A stretch of DNA of 64,000 nucleotides from contig JAQNBH010000012.1 of NCBI GenBank assembly GCA_028752905.1, positions 21,107,545-21,171,544 of the forward strand. The letters are read 5' to 3'. This stretch comes from Cladorhizidae sp. MBARI D1340-BT2 (Eukaryota; Porifera; Demospongiae; Poecilosclerida; Cladorhizidae). Positions 11,250 through 22,189 of this stretch are shown here, piece after piece (position 1 is the first letter of the stretch; each line of letters opens with the position of its first letter). Below the pieces are notes generated by a model. The model was not told the origin of the DNA and did no database searches. It saw nothing but the letters and a program-made list of their open reading frames with translations. The position numbers and the translations under genes are program-made.

Positions 11250-12175
11250 AGGTGGATGTTGATAGGAGGGGGGAAGGTGGATGTTGATTGTGGAGGGGGA
11301 AGGGTGGATGTTGATTGTGGAGGGGAGAAGGTGGATGTTGATTGTGGAGGGGAGAAGGTGGATGTTGATTGTGGAGGGGGAAGGGTGGATGTTGATTGTG
11401 GAGGGGGGAAGGTGGATGTTGATTGTGGAGGGGGGAAGGTGGATGTTGATTGTGGAGAGGGAAGGGTGGATGTTGATTGTGGAGGGGAGAAGGTGGATGT
11501 TGATTGTGGAGGGGGAAGGGTGGATGTTGATTGTGGAGGGGGGAAGGTGGATGTTGATTGTGGAGGGGGGAAGGTGGATGTTGATTGTGGAGGGGGAAGG
11601 GTGGATGTTGATTGTGGAGGGGGGAAGGTGGATGTTGATTGTGGAGGGGGAAGGGTGGATGTTGATTGTGGAGGGGGGAAGGTGGACGTTGATTGTGGAG
11701 GGGGAAAGGGTCGATGTTGATTGTGGAGGGGGAAAGGGTGGATGTTGATTTGATAGAGGAGGGGGAAGGGTGGATGTTGATTGTGGAAGGGGAAGGGTGG
11801 ATGTTGATTGTGGAGGGGGAAGGGTGGATGTTGATTGTGGAGGGGGGAAGGTGGATGTTGATTGTGGAGGGGGGAAGGTGGATGTTGATTGTGGAGGGGG
11901 AAGGGTGGATGTTGATTGTGGAGGGGGGAAGGTGGATGTTGATTGTGGAGGGGGAAGGGTGGATGTTGATTGTGGAGGGGGGAAGGTGGACGTTGATTGT
12001 GGAGGGGGAAAGGGTCAATGTTGATTGTGGAGGGGGAAAGGGTGGATGTTGATTTGATAGAGGAGGGGGAAGGGTGGATGTTGATTGTGGAAGTGGAAGG
12101 GTGGATGTTGATTGTGGAAGGGGAAAGGAGGATGTTGATTGTGGATGTTGATTGTGGAGTGGGGAAGGTGGATGT
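11250..12175 (+). repeat. 27-bp minisatellite, GGTGGATGTTGATTGTGGAG-based
   Basis: About 34 copies of a 27-bp purine-rich unit, starting 12 bases after a kinase splice donor. Variants GAGGGGGAAGG and GAGGGGAGAAGG alternate. Two longer blocks (near 11700-11770 and 12000-12065) share the phrase TTGATTTGATAGAGG, showing higher-order duplication of about 300 bp. The unit length is a multiple of three, so it keeps a 332-codon frame open on the minus strand; that frame is an artefact. Confidence 0.95.
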
Positions 12176-12479
12176 GTGAGAATGAGTGAGGTTAGAGGGA
12201 GTGTGAAAGATGAGGCAAGGTTTCTTATGGTCACTGTTGTAAACACCCTCTTTGTTGACTAGTAGGATATATTACAGGTGCTCTAGTTGTGCATACATCC
12301 TGTGGATGTATGAGGTCTCTAGATTATATGCTGCAAGTGAATACTTGCAGGATTTTGATGCTGCTGAGTCAGCAGCCTGTCAACCTGCACCCCACAATGC
12401 ACTCACTTCAAACTCTAACTTTATTGATATCAAAAATGGCTGCTAGGAACTTGATGGCAGCAACTAGCTGTTGAATCAT

Positions 12480-12682
12480 GGATCAAACATTTTCACTTTT
12501 TAAATAACTTGAATCGGAAATTAAACCAACATTTCGGCTAGTTGCCCGAGCCACCACCTGGGTGTGAAATACATAAACACACCATAAATCCAACTTTTTG
12601 GTGTGTTTGGGTATTTCTCACCCTCGGGATGGCTAGGGCAACTAGCCGAAATATTCCAATAAGTGAAAATGTTTGATTAGAA
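12480..12682. repeat. Inverted-repeat element with facing hammerhead-like arms
   Basis: The left arm ATCAAACATTTTCACTT...CATTTCGGCTAGTTGCCC is mirrored by GGGCAACTAGCCGAAATATT...AAGTGAAAATGTTTGAT. Each arm, read outward, has GGCTAG, a short loop, CTAGCC, then GAAAT, which is stem II and the 3' core of a hammerhead. The 5' core CTGATGA is replaced by CTCGGGAT-type sequence, so cleavage is unlikely. Confidence 0.6.
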
Positions 12683-12689
12683 AATGACA

Positions 12690-12885
12690 ACTGAATATCT
12701 GCCATTGAGATTAGTAGTAGTAGTAGTAGTTGTTGTTGTTGTTGCAGTAGTACTACTAATTATTTTATATTATTTTATTTGTTTATTTATTTATTATTAT
12801 TTTTGTTTGTTGTTGACAATAACCTTCTCAATAATCATTTTTTACTCTTCAACTAGATGCTCTAGCCTTCACCAGGAATAAACTT
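12690..12885 (-). repeat. Retrozyme/Penelope-like terminal fragment with a hammerhead-like core
   Basis: On the minus strand 12876-12845 reads CTGGTGAAGGCTAGAGCATC, then TAGTTGAAGAG. This is homologous to the better core at 37737, and both are followed by TTATTGAGAAGGTTATT. Core changes (A6 to G, GAAA to GAAG) should stop self-cleavage. A simple GTT/TAT tract lies on the other side (12710-12810). Confidence 0.5.
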
Positions 12886-12919
12886 TGCACTCACCTCATC
12901 CATTAAATATGATCAAATG

Positions 12920-13000
12920 GGCTTGGATGAAGGTTGGAGGTGGAGGAGGGTTCCACTGGTGCTTGGATGAAGGTGGAAGGTGGAGGAGGGTTCCACTGGT
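12920..13000 (+). repeat. Two-copy ~48-bp direct repeat
   Basis: The phrase GGAGGTGGAGGAGGGTTCCA occurs twice in tandem, each preceded by TTGGATGAAGGT. Nothing else was recognised up to the next exon. Confidence 0.6.
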
Positions 13001-13117
13001 GTAGTCTATGGAATTCAAATGTAGTGATATATCTGGGGGTTTGCCTAGCCCAGGTTGTCAGTATGTAGTTTGTTGACTCTATGCAGTACTTCACATATAT
13101 TTATTTATTGCATGTAG

Positions 13118-13260
13118 GCATCTCTGCCATTGTAGACAGTCCAGCAGGAAGGAGAAGAACTGCAATAGGAACTCCATACTTGATTGCACTATCAGGTGGC
13201 AGAGAGTACTCCACCCCTATTTGGGGAGAATCCCTTACGAGCTCACTATAATATTCCAAA
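13118..13260 (+). CDS. Myosin III kinase exon: activation segment, internally deleted
   Basis: The acceptor CATGTAG is at 13117 and the donor GTAAGT at 13261. With the preceding exon it reads DFGISAIVDSPAGRRRTAIG, then TPYLIAL, the activation loop of Ste20/MYO3 kinases (family: RRRTxIGTPxWMAPEV). The APE motif and the helix-F D-x-WSLG region are missing. After a frameshift near 13222 the exon ends NPLRAHYNIPK, matching the family's HPMRALFKIPR. An intact kinase fold is therefore unlikely from this exon as printed. The downstream junction phase (CCA AA|A) fits the next exon. Confidence 0.75.
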
Positions 13261-13261
13261 G

Positions 13262-13460
13262 TAAGTAACTTTATCAAATCCTCCCTCCTCCATCCTCACT
13301 TTCTTTCTCCTTCCTTCTTCATCCCCTCCTTCTTTCTTCTTTCCTCTTCTCCCTTCCAACTTCCTATCTCCCATTCCTTCCTTTCCATCCATTTTTCTTC
13401 CTTCCTTCCCTCAACCCTCCCTCCCTCCTTCCTCCCTACCTACCTTCCTTCCTTTATGCA
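13262..13460 (+). repeat. CT-rich low-complexity tract
   Basis: Imperfect CTTCCTTCC/CTCC polypyrimidine sequence in the intron between kinase exons. Confidence 0.8.
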
Positions 13461-13549
13461 TGGACAAAAGTAAAATTACTTTATATATCTCGAAGGCGCT
13501 AAGCCTCCCACATATTGTAATAGACTTATTATTGTGCTGTTGCTGATAG

Positions 13550-13712
13550 ACACACACCCCTCTACTACCCCCCTGACCCTGAAAACCCAGTGTTGTGGTT
13601 TCTCTGACTTCATTCGTCTTTGTCTAATCAAGAATTATGAGAAGAGGCTGACTTCAAAGGTGCTACTCGTTCACAACCTTGTCTGTAATATTCCGAACAT
13701 CCAATACCAGCA
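13550..13712 (+). CDS. Myosin III kinase exon: C-terminal lobe
   Basis: After acceptor GCTGATAG it reads HTPLYYPPDPENPVLW, then (one T dropped from TGGTTTC) FSDFIRLCLIKNYEKRLTSK and VLLVHNLVCNI. This matches the end of Ste20/MYO3 kinase domains (family: FxxFIxxCLxKdyexRPtvxxLLxHpFI). The arginine that normally anchors helix F is kept in the EKRLT segment. The donor GTGAGT is at 13713. The neighbouring intron carries a 68-bp array. Confidence 0.8.
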
Positions 13713-13744
13713 GTGAGTGTGACTAAAAAATATGCAAATGCAGG

Positions 13745-14225
13745 GTTGGTCCAGTGTAGGGTTGGCCTAGTGTGTGTCCCCATAGAGCTTATGTCATCCT
13801 ACTTCAACCTGCCTCAACCCAGTGCAAGGTTGGTCCAGTGTGTGTCCTCATAGAGCTATTGTCATCCTACTTCAACCTGCCTCAACCCAGTGTGGTGTTG
13901 GTCCAGTGTGTGTCCCATAGAGCTTACGTCAACCTACTTCAACCTGCCTCTACCCAGTGCAGGGTTGGTCCAGTGTGTGTCCCCATAGAGCTTACGTCAA
14001 CCTGCTTCAACCCAGTGCAAGGTTGGCCCAGTGTGTGTCCCCATAGAGCTATTGTCAACCTACTTCAACCTGCTTCAACCCAGTGTGATGTTGGTCCAGT
14101 ATGTGACCCCATAAAGCTATTGTCATCGTACTTCAACCTGCCTCACCAGTGTGATGTTGGTCCAGTGTGTGTCCCCATAGAGCCATTGTCAGCCTACATC
14201 AACCTTCCTCATCTCAGGGTCATTA
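13745..14225 (+). repeat. 68-bp minisatellite, locus 2
   Basis: Seven imperfect copies of the same 68-bp unit as at 8157, with shared phrases TTCAACCTGCCTCAACCCAG and GTGTGTCCCCATAGAGC. It starts about 30 bases after a kinase exon. Confidence 0.9.
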
Positions 14226-14229
14226 TAGC

Positions 14230-15170
14230 ATAAACTTGCTTATTATTGCCACGTTTTGTCCATACAGCCACTCACAGCCCCTAGAAGTAGTAGCAGTGAA
14301 CGGTTGCAATGCAGCCACGTAGTGGACAACCCCACCCTTCAGCAGACACCACCCATTCATTCATCAACTTAAACTTTTCCAGTATCGAGTAAAAACACTA
14401 CGTGGGTTCATGGGATATATGCTAACAAATACACCAAATCGGGTGGCGATAATAATTATTAGGTCGACAAGATGGGCAATCATACTGTTACAGTTAACAA
14501 AAATGCTTTCATCTGAAAGGCTTGCATCCATGCACACAAATGTGAACTCAACTGAAGATATATTGAAGTGAATCCATCACATTGAGTGAAGACAATCCTT
14601 ACACATATTTCCGAGTAATGTCATTTTTGAAGACAAACACACACCACAATTGTCACAGTCGATCCATCAGGTTCAGTGCAGTGGCAAATCTCACAGAGAA
14701 AACCATCATCATCATCAATGTCCTCTCGGAATTGAGTTGGGAGCTGTGAATGATGCTTGGAACAACGCTGGGGACCCCAGCACAGCTACTTGGTCCATGT
14801 TCTTCACCTGCTCTGCTTTCTTCAATTGGTATTGGAAGTTGTATCGGAATCACTCTCAGCGGAAGTAGAACTAGTGGAATGTCTGCAAGGAATGTCTTCT
14901 AAGAACTGCTGCTATCTGTAATCCTGTGCCGGGCGTTGGCCTGCACCTTGTGCTTGCCTTTCTTCTGTTGTTCCTTCTCTGCTTTCCTTTCCTCTTCTTC
15001 AACTCTGTTTTTAATGTTTTATACGGAAACAGAGAATAGATTTGTTGTTCTTATGACATACTTTAATGCAATAACTAAGACATGCATACAAGAAGAAGTT
15101 TCCAAGAACATAGAAAATCTTATTTTCCTGGAAAAAAAGAATTCAAATCTTTTCTCCCTTTATTTTTAAA
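14230..15170. other. Intronic, no gene recognised
   Basis: On the minus strand near 14665-14580 a CDNCGVCLSSKM peptide hints at a zinc-finger remnant, but the second half of the finger does not fit. No other signal. Confidence 0.35.
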
Positions 15171-15173
15171 CAG

Positions 15174-15292
15174 ATCAGACACAAACAGGTCGGTCTTGTA
15201 TGCAGCCAGAACGCGGCAGATGCTTCTCTCTCCATCGACACTTCTTCACCCACTTCTGGCCTGGACACAGCCCTGGCAGTTAGCAACATGAG
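15174..15292 (+). CDS. Candidate splice-bounded exon, unknown
   Basis: A pyrimidine-rich acceptor (TTTTTAAACAG) and a strong donor (GAG|GTGAGC) bound 119 bases. One frame reads IRHKQVGLVCSQNAADASLS, then IDTSSPTSGLDTALAVSNMR, open throughout; a second frame is also open for most of the length. It does not match class III myosin, so it may be a lineage-specific linker or a chance splice pair. Confidence 0.25.
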
Positions 15293-15354
15293 GTGAGCTT
15301 TAATTGATATATTTACCAAAGTTCCTTGTTTGTAGCGAGTGTCTTTGTAATATT

Positions 15355-15772
15355 GGGGAGTGTGGCAGCAAGCACTCCCTGTGTTGGGAAGTGTGGCAGC
15401 AAACACTCCCTGTGTTTGAGAGTGTGACAGCAAACACTCCCTGTGTTGGAGAGTGTGGCAGCAAACACTCCCTGTGTTGGGGAGTGTGGCAGCAAACACT
15501 CCCTGTGTTGGAGAGTGTGGCAGCAAACACTCCCTGTGTTGGGGAGTGTGGCAGCAAGCACTCCCTGTGTTGGAGAGTGTGGCAGCAAACACTCCCTGTG
15601 TTGGGGAGTGCGGCAGCAAACACTCCCTGTGTTGGGGAGTGTGGCAGCAAGCACTCTTTGTGTTGGGGAGTGGAGCAGCAAACACTCCCTGTGTTTGAGA
15701 GTGTGACAGCAAACACTCCCTGTGTTGGAGAGTGTGGCAGCAAAAACTCCGGAGTGTGGTAGCAAACACTCC
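15355..15772 (+). repeat. 31-bp minisatellite (left part)
   Basis: About 13 copies of a 31-bp unit containing GTGTGGCAGCAAACACTCCC. The unit has no stops in several frames, giving meaningless open frames on both strands. The array is interrupted by a mobile element and resumes at 16934. Confidence 0.95.
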
Positions 15773-15775
15773 CTG

Positions 15776-16933
15776 CAGACCTGCCAACCCCAGAGTCATG
15801 AAAATCTGGAGATCCCCCAAAAAATCCTCGAAAAATCTGGAGATTTGGTATAAAATCTGGTTATCATTTGCATCAAGTCTCATAACATAGCATGTAGCAT
15901 AATAAATTAATTCCCCCCCCAAATAACACACTGCTACAGTTTAATGATTAAAAAAGTTGCCCTTTTTGCATGGTCCCAAATTTTCTCATCAGGCACCCAG
16001 ATTCAGGGAATGCTAGCTTCATGGCTGACAAAGTGCCATCGAGCTTCATTGCCGAGCGCGTCTTATTCTTTCCCGACAATTCTTTCCTGAAAATGCTCGA
16101 GAGTCATTCCTCTTCAGCATTACTGTGAGGGAGGGCAACAACAACCTCAGCGACACGAAATAGGTATTTGAAACGCTGACAAAGTAGTTCGGATAAGCAA
16201 AAAGTTCGGATATGCCAAAAAAAACAACATTAATTATAAATTCATGAATTTAATTAAAATGCTGAATCCGTTGGAATTATTTTCAATATCGTTTTAATCT
16301 GCAGGTCCTTTGGATAATAAGAAGCTCACTTCCTGATACTAGAAGGATTTAGGTCCTCAGTAACTGGCATGCTGTTTTACATACATATTTTTTCATATTA
16401 TTTATATTCATATGTTCTGAGCAAATAGTCCACCGACTGCAGTGCCTTGGGGCTTGCTCCCTTTTCTGAACGAACCAAACAGCATTTTCTAGTTGTTCGT
16501 CTTTAGCAAGGCGCATGACTTTGCGAGCTGAACTTATCCCCGACAGTCAAGGTTGTCTGCGAACTCTCGAAGTTTGGCTTCGTTCTTTTTTATCTCCGTT
16601 ATTGTCAACTTCCCTACGCCTTACTCTTCTGCTCCGGCTTGACTGGATCCATTTGATATCTTGCTTAGAATGGCTATCTTTGACTCGATCGACAAAACTA
16701 CTCTCTTCCTTTTGCTGGCCAAACACAACGTAAACGATTTGGCAGATCGACGACCGTTACCAGGTTTATTATTTTAATCGCGTTCGGAGCTGTATTATAT
16801 ATATTTTTTAACCTGAACCCTGATCTTTCAATTCCTCAGAAAGTCGGGTGAATTAGATATTCAATCGGGAGATCTGGAGATTAGTGTTGAAATCGGGTGA
16901 CACCCGGCAGCATCGGGTGAGTTGGCAGGTCTG
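15776..16933. mobile_element. Transposon with CAGACCTGCCAAC ends, inserted in the 31-bp array
   Basis: The ends CAGACCTGCCAAC and GTTGGCAGGTCTG are perfect inverted repeats. CTCCCTG flanks both sides (15769-15775 and 16934-16940), consistent with a 7-8-bp target duplication; this and the CAG start suggest the hAT superfamily. A further subterminal palindromic theme is AATCTGGAGAT / ATCTGGAGATT. On the minus strand near 16740-16510 a Lys/Arg/Ser-rich frame (VFGQQKEESSFVDRVKDSHS) could be a transposase fragment. No catalytic block was recognised. Confidence 0.7.
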
Positions 16934-17005
16934 CTCCCTGTGTTGGGGAGTGTGGTAGCAAACACTCCCTGTGTTGGAGTGTGGCAGCAAACACTCCCTG
17001 TGTTG
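16934..17005 (+). repeat. 31-bp minisatellite (right part)
   Basis: Two to three more units of the array at 15355, displaced by the 1158-bp insertion. Confidence 0.9.
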
Positions 17006-18266
17006 GTTTGAGCTTACTGTATTTTGTTTGAAAAGCTTTTTTTGAAATGGTACATACCGAAAACAAAATGGAGTTTACATCTCGGCTGAAACTCACTTTG
17101 ACTGCTTCTACATGTAAGTGTCCTAGACCTTGGTCTCGGCTGATTTTAGCACCAGAACCCTTTGCTAAGACAGCAAGCCCCAGCAGCTGTTCAAGAGCAT
17201 GCCTCTAATATACTTATCTAGCACACATAACTTTGTGTACAACAGGTCCATATATTATAATATTACAGCAAGAAGACACCAATGCATTGCATTGCAGCAA
17301 GTTACCTGTTTCATGATGCAGAGAAGGGGGGGTGGGAATGTCCACACTGTAAAGGGTCGTCAATTTAATAAACACTTGTGTGTGCAAGATTGAGTCTAAG
17401 TCAGCAAGCAGCTGCAGGTTTTCAATGCAAGCAAGTGATCAGTTAGTTTCCTCAGAAGGTTACTTCTGTGATGATTGTATGATTGTATGATGATTGTATG
17501 ACAGCACAGACCTTCAACAAAGCCAGATAACAACTTATAATGCATGTCTATGTGTCACGTGTGTATTTTACCAAACAGTAACTATATACCTATATATCTA
17601 TTATACATGTAGTTGGTTCTGAAGTTATCATGAGGAGCTTCATATCTGTGCTGCTGGACTATAACAAAACAGAAACAAATAGAACAACACACAAAAATAT
17701 ATAATAAATGTAGTCAAAGTTGACCACAAACATGTATAGACCCTTTAACTATTCGTATTTTGAAAGGTAAGGTCCTAAAATTTGTAAATTCATTTTGACA
17801 AGTCAATCCAATATGTGCATTCAATCCAATATATGCATGACAAAAAAAATGTTTTGACTTGTCAATTTATGAAACAAGAATTGGCCTGTGTAGACAAGGA
17901 TTCCGTATTATAGTTAATAGGTAAAGGGTCATCTAAATGTTTATTGTCTACTTTGGTCAATTCTTGTTTAATTTCCAGTCAACGCATTGTATATTTTTGT
18001 TTAAATTAAACATTTTTGTCTTGTGTCTATTTTTATAGTCATCAGCCTATCCATAAGAAGTTACTTCATATAATTTTATATAATTTTATATAATAATTTA
18101 TTATAACACTAGAATTAGATGTTGATGACTTGAGCATCACAGATAGAGTTCTGTAGAATATTATAATGATCAAACTTGGTTGCTTATGACTTGAACTGTA
18201 TTGCTAGACTTATCTCTGATACAGAGTTGCCTCAAGATGGCTGAAGTCAGGCAATTACAAATCAGT

Positions 18267-18632
18267 TTATTCTTCAAGGACAAGTGAACTCAGTTCAGTT
18301 GCTAATATATGTGATACAATCTGAGAAAAGAGCCCACTTCGCCCAAAAACTGATTTTGCACTAGGACCTGAATAGTTACCAAGGTTATCAATCATAATAT
18401 TTTCATAAATTATTACCTCCGGGGTATCTTGGATCATTGTTCTATCTTTCTGCAAAGTTTCAAGGCCAAGAAGCACTTCCTTCCATCCAAGCGAGCAGTT
18501 AGAAAAGCCAAAAAAAGAGTCAAGACACGCAAAGCTACCGCGTATATACATGGAATGAAAATACGGGCACGCGGGAATTTCCCTTCGGTTTCCTAAATAA
18601 ACAGGTAGCAATTGAAAACATGACATCATCAA
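18267..18632 (-). other. Unassigned 121-codon open frame
   Basis: Minus-strand frame beginning MMMSCFQLLPVYLGNRREIP and ending SHILATELSSLVLEE. The middle contains CLDSFFGFSNCSLGWKEVLL. Most of it lies in sequence that copy B lacks; only the last codons are shared. No recognised domain. It could be a terminal exon of an unknown gene or chance. Confidence 0.3.
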
Positions 18633-18793
18633 TGCGTGTTGCAGAGTTTCGCATAAAACAACACAAGGGAAATTTCAATACGCTTTTTCTCATTTGAGGG
18701 TGTTGTGAAGAATCAAAGCAAAACTGTATAACTTTGGAATGACATTAAATCAAAGTACAATTCCAGTACCATTCCACTTAGCTATCCTTGCAC

Positions 18794-19421
18794 TTAACCT
18801 CACGCCAATAATGCATTTTTTTGTTTTTGGCAAAGTGGGCCATTTTCTCAAATCCTATATATCACATATAATAAGAACAAATGAGCACAACGCCTGATTT
18901 CTTAGGCAGGCTGTTATAATATTCTATGATTGATTTTACATATCTTTTTCTTAGAAGAACAAGATGATCCATATAGCCACTGACCACTCACTTCTTTGCT
19001 AGTCAACAAAATTAATGGTGCTGCAACAGGTTGCTATTAGTATATAGACCTGACTCACCATGAGAGCAGGATAGATAGATTGTGACATTTTTAAGCTTGG
19101 GGACCTTTTAACCTCACGCCAATAATGCATTTTTTTTGTTTTTGGCAAAGTGGGCCATTTTCTCAAATCCTATATATCACATATAATAAGAACAAATGAG
19201 CACAACGCCTGATTTCTTAGGCAGGCTGTTATAATATTCTATGATTGATTTTACATATCTTTTTCTTAGAAGAACAAGATGATCCATATAGCCACTGACC
19301 ACTCACTTCTTTGCTAGTCAACAAAATTAATGGTGCTGCAACAGGTTGCTATTAGTATATAGACCTGACTCACCATGAGAGCAGGATAGATAGATTGTGA
19401 CATTTTTAAGCTTGGGGACCT
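18794..19421 (+). repeat. 314-bp direct tandem duplication
   Basis: TTAACCTCACGCCAATAATG starts at 18794 and again at 19108. The two copies are nearly identical to the end (AAGCTTGGGGACCTTTT), so the event is recent. Copy B carries only a diverged single version. Confidence 0.95.
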
Positions 19422-19560
19422 TTTCCAAAACAGTGATAACCTGTTCAGTTAGTGCAACTTATAGGCCCCTATTGCTTGGGCTCAAGCATGTTTATACAAA
19501 TGTGGTTGTGTTGTTTACGATACTTTACCTTTACCAGTGCTTTGCGATCGTTAGTTGTTG

Positions 19561-21104
19561 CAGTGGTGTAGGAACCAGGGGGGCTGGGGGGCTGCAGCCC
19601 CCCTTTATATTCTCAGAATCAGCTCACGAAATTAGTAAAGTAGGAGTGCGTTAAATAGGTTCTGTATTGCCTCATCGCGTGCACAGATCGGTGGACCGTA
19701 CTTACTTGGACTGAAGATTGCATCACAGACACTCTCAGCAGACACTGCTAAACTTTATACCCAGAAGAATGGAAGCTTCAGGTAGGTGAATTTTCAGATC
19801 TGTGACTATACAATAGCTATTTTATACAAGAATAAGAATAGACTCGATAATAGGTTGTTCACTGCATAGCTTAGTCAATGAGATAATATCTCTAGATCCT
19901 GAGAAAATCTACCTATCATAGGTAGTATTTTCTCAGGATCTAGAGATATTGATTTATTTGTGAAGATTGAGAGTAAGCTTATGCTCAGACTTTACTGCTG
20001 ACTGAGCCACCAAGGTTTCTGCTAGCTAGCTATAAGGTCTTACTCAATGACCATGCATATATTTTTTTACCCTTCAATACAGGTATGGCAAGGTCTACAG
20101 ATACAAGTGGCAATGCTGAGGCTTCTACCTGCCATAGCCTGGAGTTGTCATATGAAAGTTGCTGCCAATGCCAATGCTGTTCTGATCCTTCTCCACAACA
20201 CCTTTAGACCTGGCCCATCAAAGCAAAGGGAGTGGCAAGAAATCATATCTAAGACATATTCAGCCGAGTTGGTACAAGAGTTTTCCTTGGATAAGTGTCT
20301 GTTCTACAGCCTTTAAAATATATTGTAGTACTTGTCGCAGTGCTAAATCTCTAGGTATCTTGACCTTCCCAAAGCATTATAAATCTGCATTTGGGGATGA
20401 TGGCTTTACAAACTTGAAGAAAGCTCTGGAAAAATTTCGTGATCACGAGGCTATTGTCATGCACAGAGAGGCTGTGTTAAAAATAGCAGCTACCAAATCT
20501 GCAGCAACTGGAGTATGTACTCAGCTTGAATCTGATCAAAGGCATCACAGGAAAATGTTGATGAATCTACTTTCTTGCATAAAGTACCTTTCCCGGCAAG
20601 GGTTGCCGCTTCGTGGACACAATGAAGATTTGCAATCATTTGAGGGAAATCTATATCAGCTTCTGTTGCTTCAAGCTCAATGCTGCCCAATGCAGAAGCC
20701 ATGAATAAGAATGATATTTTCAAAGCAATGCTAAGTGAGGTTTACAAACTTCTTAAAATCTACTTGACATTCCCAGTCACTACAGCTACAGCTGAAAGGT
20801 CGTTTTGATCTCTTCGGAGAATTAAGACTTTCTTATATAAGAAGCTCAATGAGTGATTGCAGACTTAACAACCTGTTTCTGTTATATGTGCACACTTCCA
20901 GAACCGATGCACTGGACTTGTCTATGATTGCGAACGATTTTGTTTCCATTAACTCGAGGCGAATTATGTATTTTGGAAAATGTTGGGTTTTGGAAAATGT
21001 TGAATGTTTTTCTTTGCTTAAAATGTTCTTCTTGTGTAGTACTAACTTTTACACTCAACCTAAAGTAGAGCCCCCCTTTATCAAAGCATCTTCCTACACC
21101 ACTG
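19561..21104 (+). mobile_element. hAT element, CAGTGGTGTAGGAA ends, inserted in copy A
   Basis: The ends CAGTGGTGTAGGAA (19561) and TTCCTACACCACTG (to 21104) are perfect 14-bp inverted repeats, followed inside by matching G-rich/C-rich stretches (GCAGCCCCCCTTTAT against AGAGCCCCCCTTTATC). The flanks AGTTGTTG and CGTTGCAA are only loosely similar, so the 8-bp duplication has decayed. The matching place in copy B (near 26130-26145) has no element. A G-run of about 19 with neighbouring GT repeats lies just outside at 21190-21216. Confidence 0.85.
20080..20990 (+). pseudogene. ZMYM1-like hAT transposase, internally deleted
   Basis: N-terminal part: REWQEIISKTYSAELVQEFS, then a TTF-type zinc-finger neighbourhood FTNLKKALEKFRDHEAIVMH with REAVLK. 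Next comes MLMNLLSCIKYLSRQGLPLR, the segment before DUF4371. The catalytic centre is missing: the sequence jumps at about 20705 to the C-terminal dimerisation motif (FPVTTATAERSF, stop, then LRRIKTFL) near 20770-20850, and SRTDALDLSMIANDFV at 20897. Such an internally deleted copy could move only with help from a full element elsewhere. It is related to, but distinct from, the hAT at 1-2058. Confidence 0.85.
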
Positions 21105-21699
21105 CGTTGCAATGTATTTGACAATGTGAAGTCTTGTGGTAGTGAAATTATGAACAATGGATATATTTTGTGCAAGTTATATGCGTGTGTGTGTGTGGGG
21201 GGGGGGGGGGGGGGGGAGGGGGGATCATAGATCATACCAAAAAAAACAATGTTTTATTTAAAAACAAAAAGTATAAATTGATTAACTTTCCTAAAAAGAA
21301 ATGAAAGAAGAATTGACTAAAGTAGACCGCAAAAAATTTACAGGACATGTTATCTATTAATGTACTCCAAATATATATATTTTAAAGCTGAGTATTGGAT
21401 CCTATCAATGTTTTCTTTCTTGACCAATCATATGTATATATATATTATTATTATTTTTAAGGTCTTGTTTCTATATATTTTAGTTACCACCTATAATATA
21501 TTATATAGATTCAATAAAGTTACTACCGGCAATTATAGATGTTAATATTTATTATGCTTACTAGAAACACATGCCTATGTATTTACTCCTACTCCGTAGA
21601 TACATGTCATAGTCGTTGCCTGCCATTAACTTCATAAGAGTGTTTATGTTGATGGTGACCCTTTACCTATTATCATATGATAGAGAGTTGCTGAAAGAT

Positions 21700-21769
21700 T
21701 AGTCGTGGAAATGAATTGGACAGTCTTCAGATAGTAAAATTATGACAAACGGACATACTGTATGCAAGT

Positions 21770-21805
<36 letters not shown>

Positions 21806-21810
21806 TAGAT
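21700..21810 (+). repeat. GT/GA microsatellite
   Basis: A (GT)n followed by (GA)n tract at 21770-21805, shared in position with copy B (27740-27762). Confidence 0.8.
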
Positions 21811-22189
21811 ATATATACATACATCGATAAGTACAAGATCCTGAAGACAGAATTTTACGGTTTTTAGCGGTTTTAGGGTTGCCAGTTTACTACCTTCGTG
21901 AAGGATTCAAGGTATGTTTGAAGTGGTCAAATCAGCCAAAGACAAGAAGCTGCTAAAGTGAGTTTTGGCTGAGCCTTTGAGACCCGTAGGCATATATAGC
22001 GGCATGCAGGCAGGCAGACAGACACTAGACAGGAAGGCATACAAACTGACAGAAAGGCTGCAGGTACGCAGAGTCAGACTGCCAGGCAGACAGGTGCAGA
22101 GGCCAACTGGCTGGCTGGAAGGCAGACAGACACACACATATACACCCAGAGGGACAGATAGGCAGCCAGGAAGGTTTTGAGAGTTAGAC

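Noticed and set aside
11248..12246. 332-codon minus-strand frame rich in Pro/His/Asn
   Set aside because: Produced by the 27-bp repeat (multiple of three); the other strand is open as well, and no domain is present.
14560..14665. Minus-strand CDNCGVCLSSKM as a C2H2 zinc finger
   Set aside because: The histidine pair does not appear at the required spacing.
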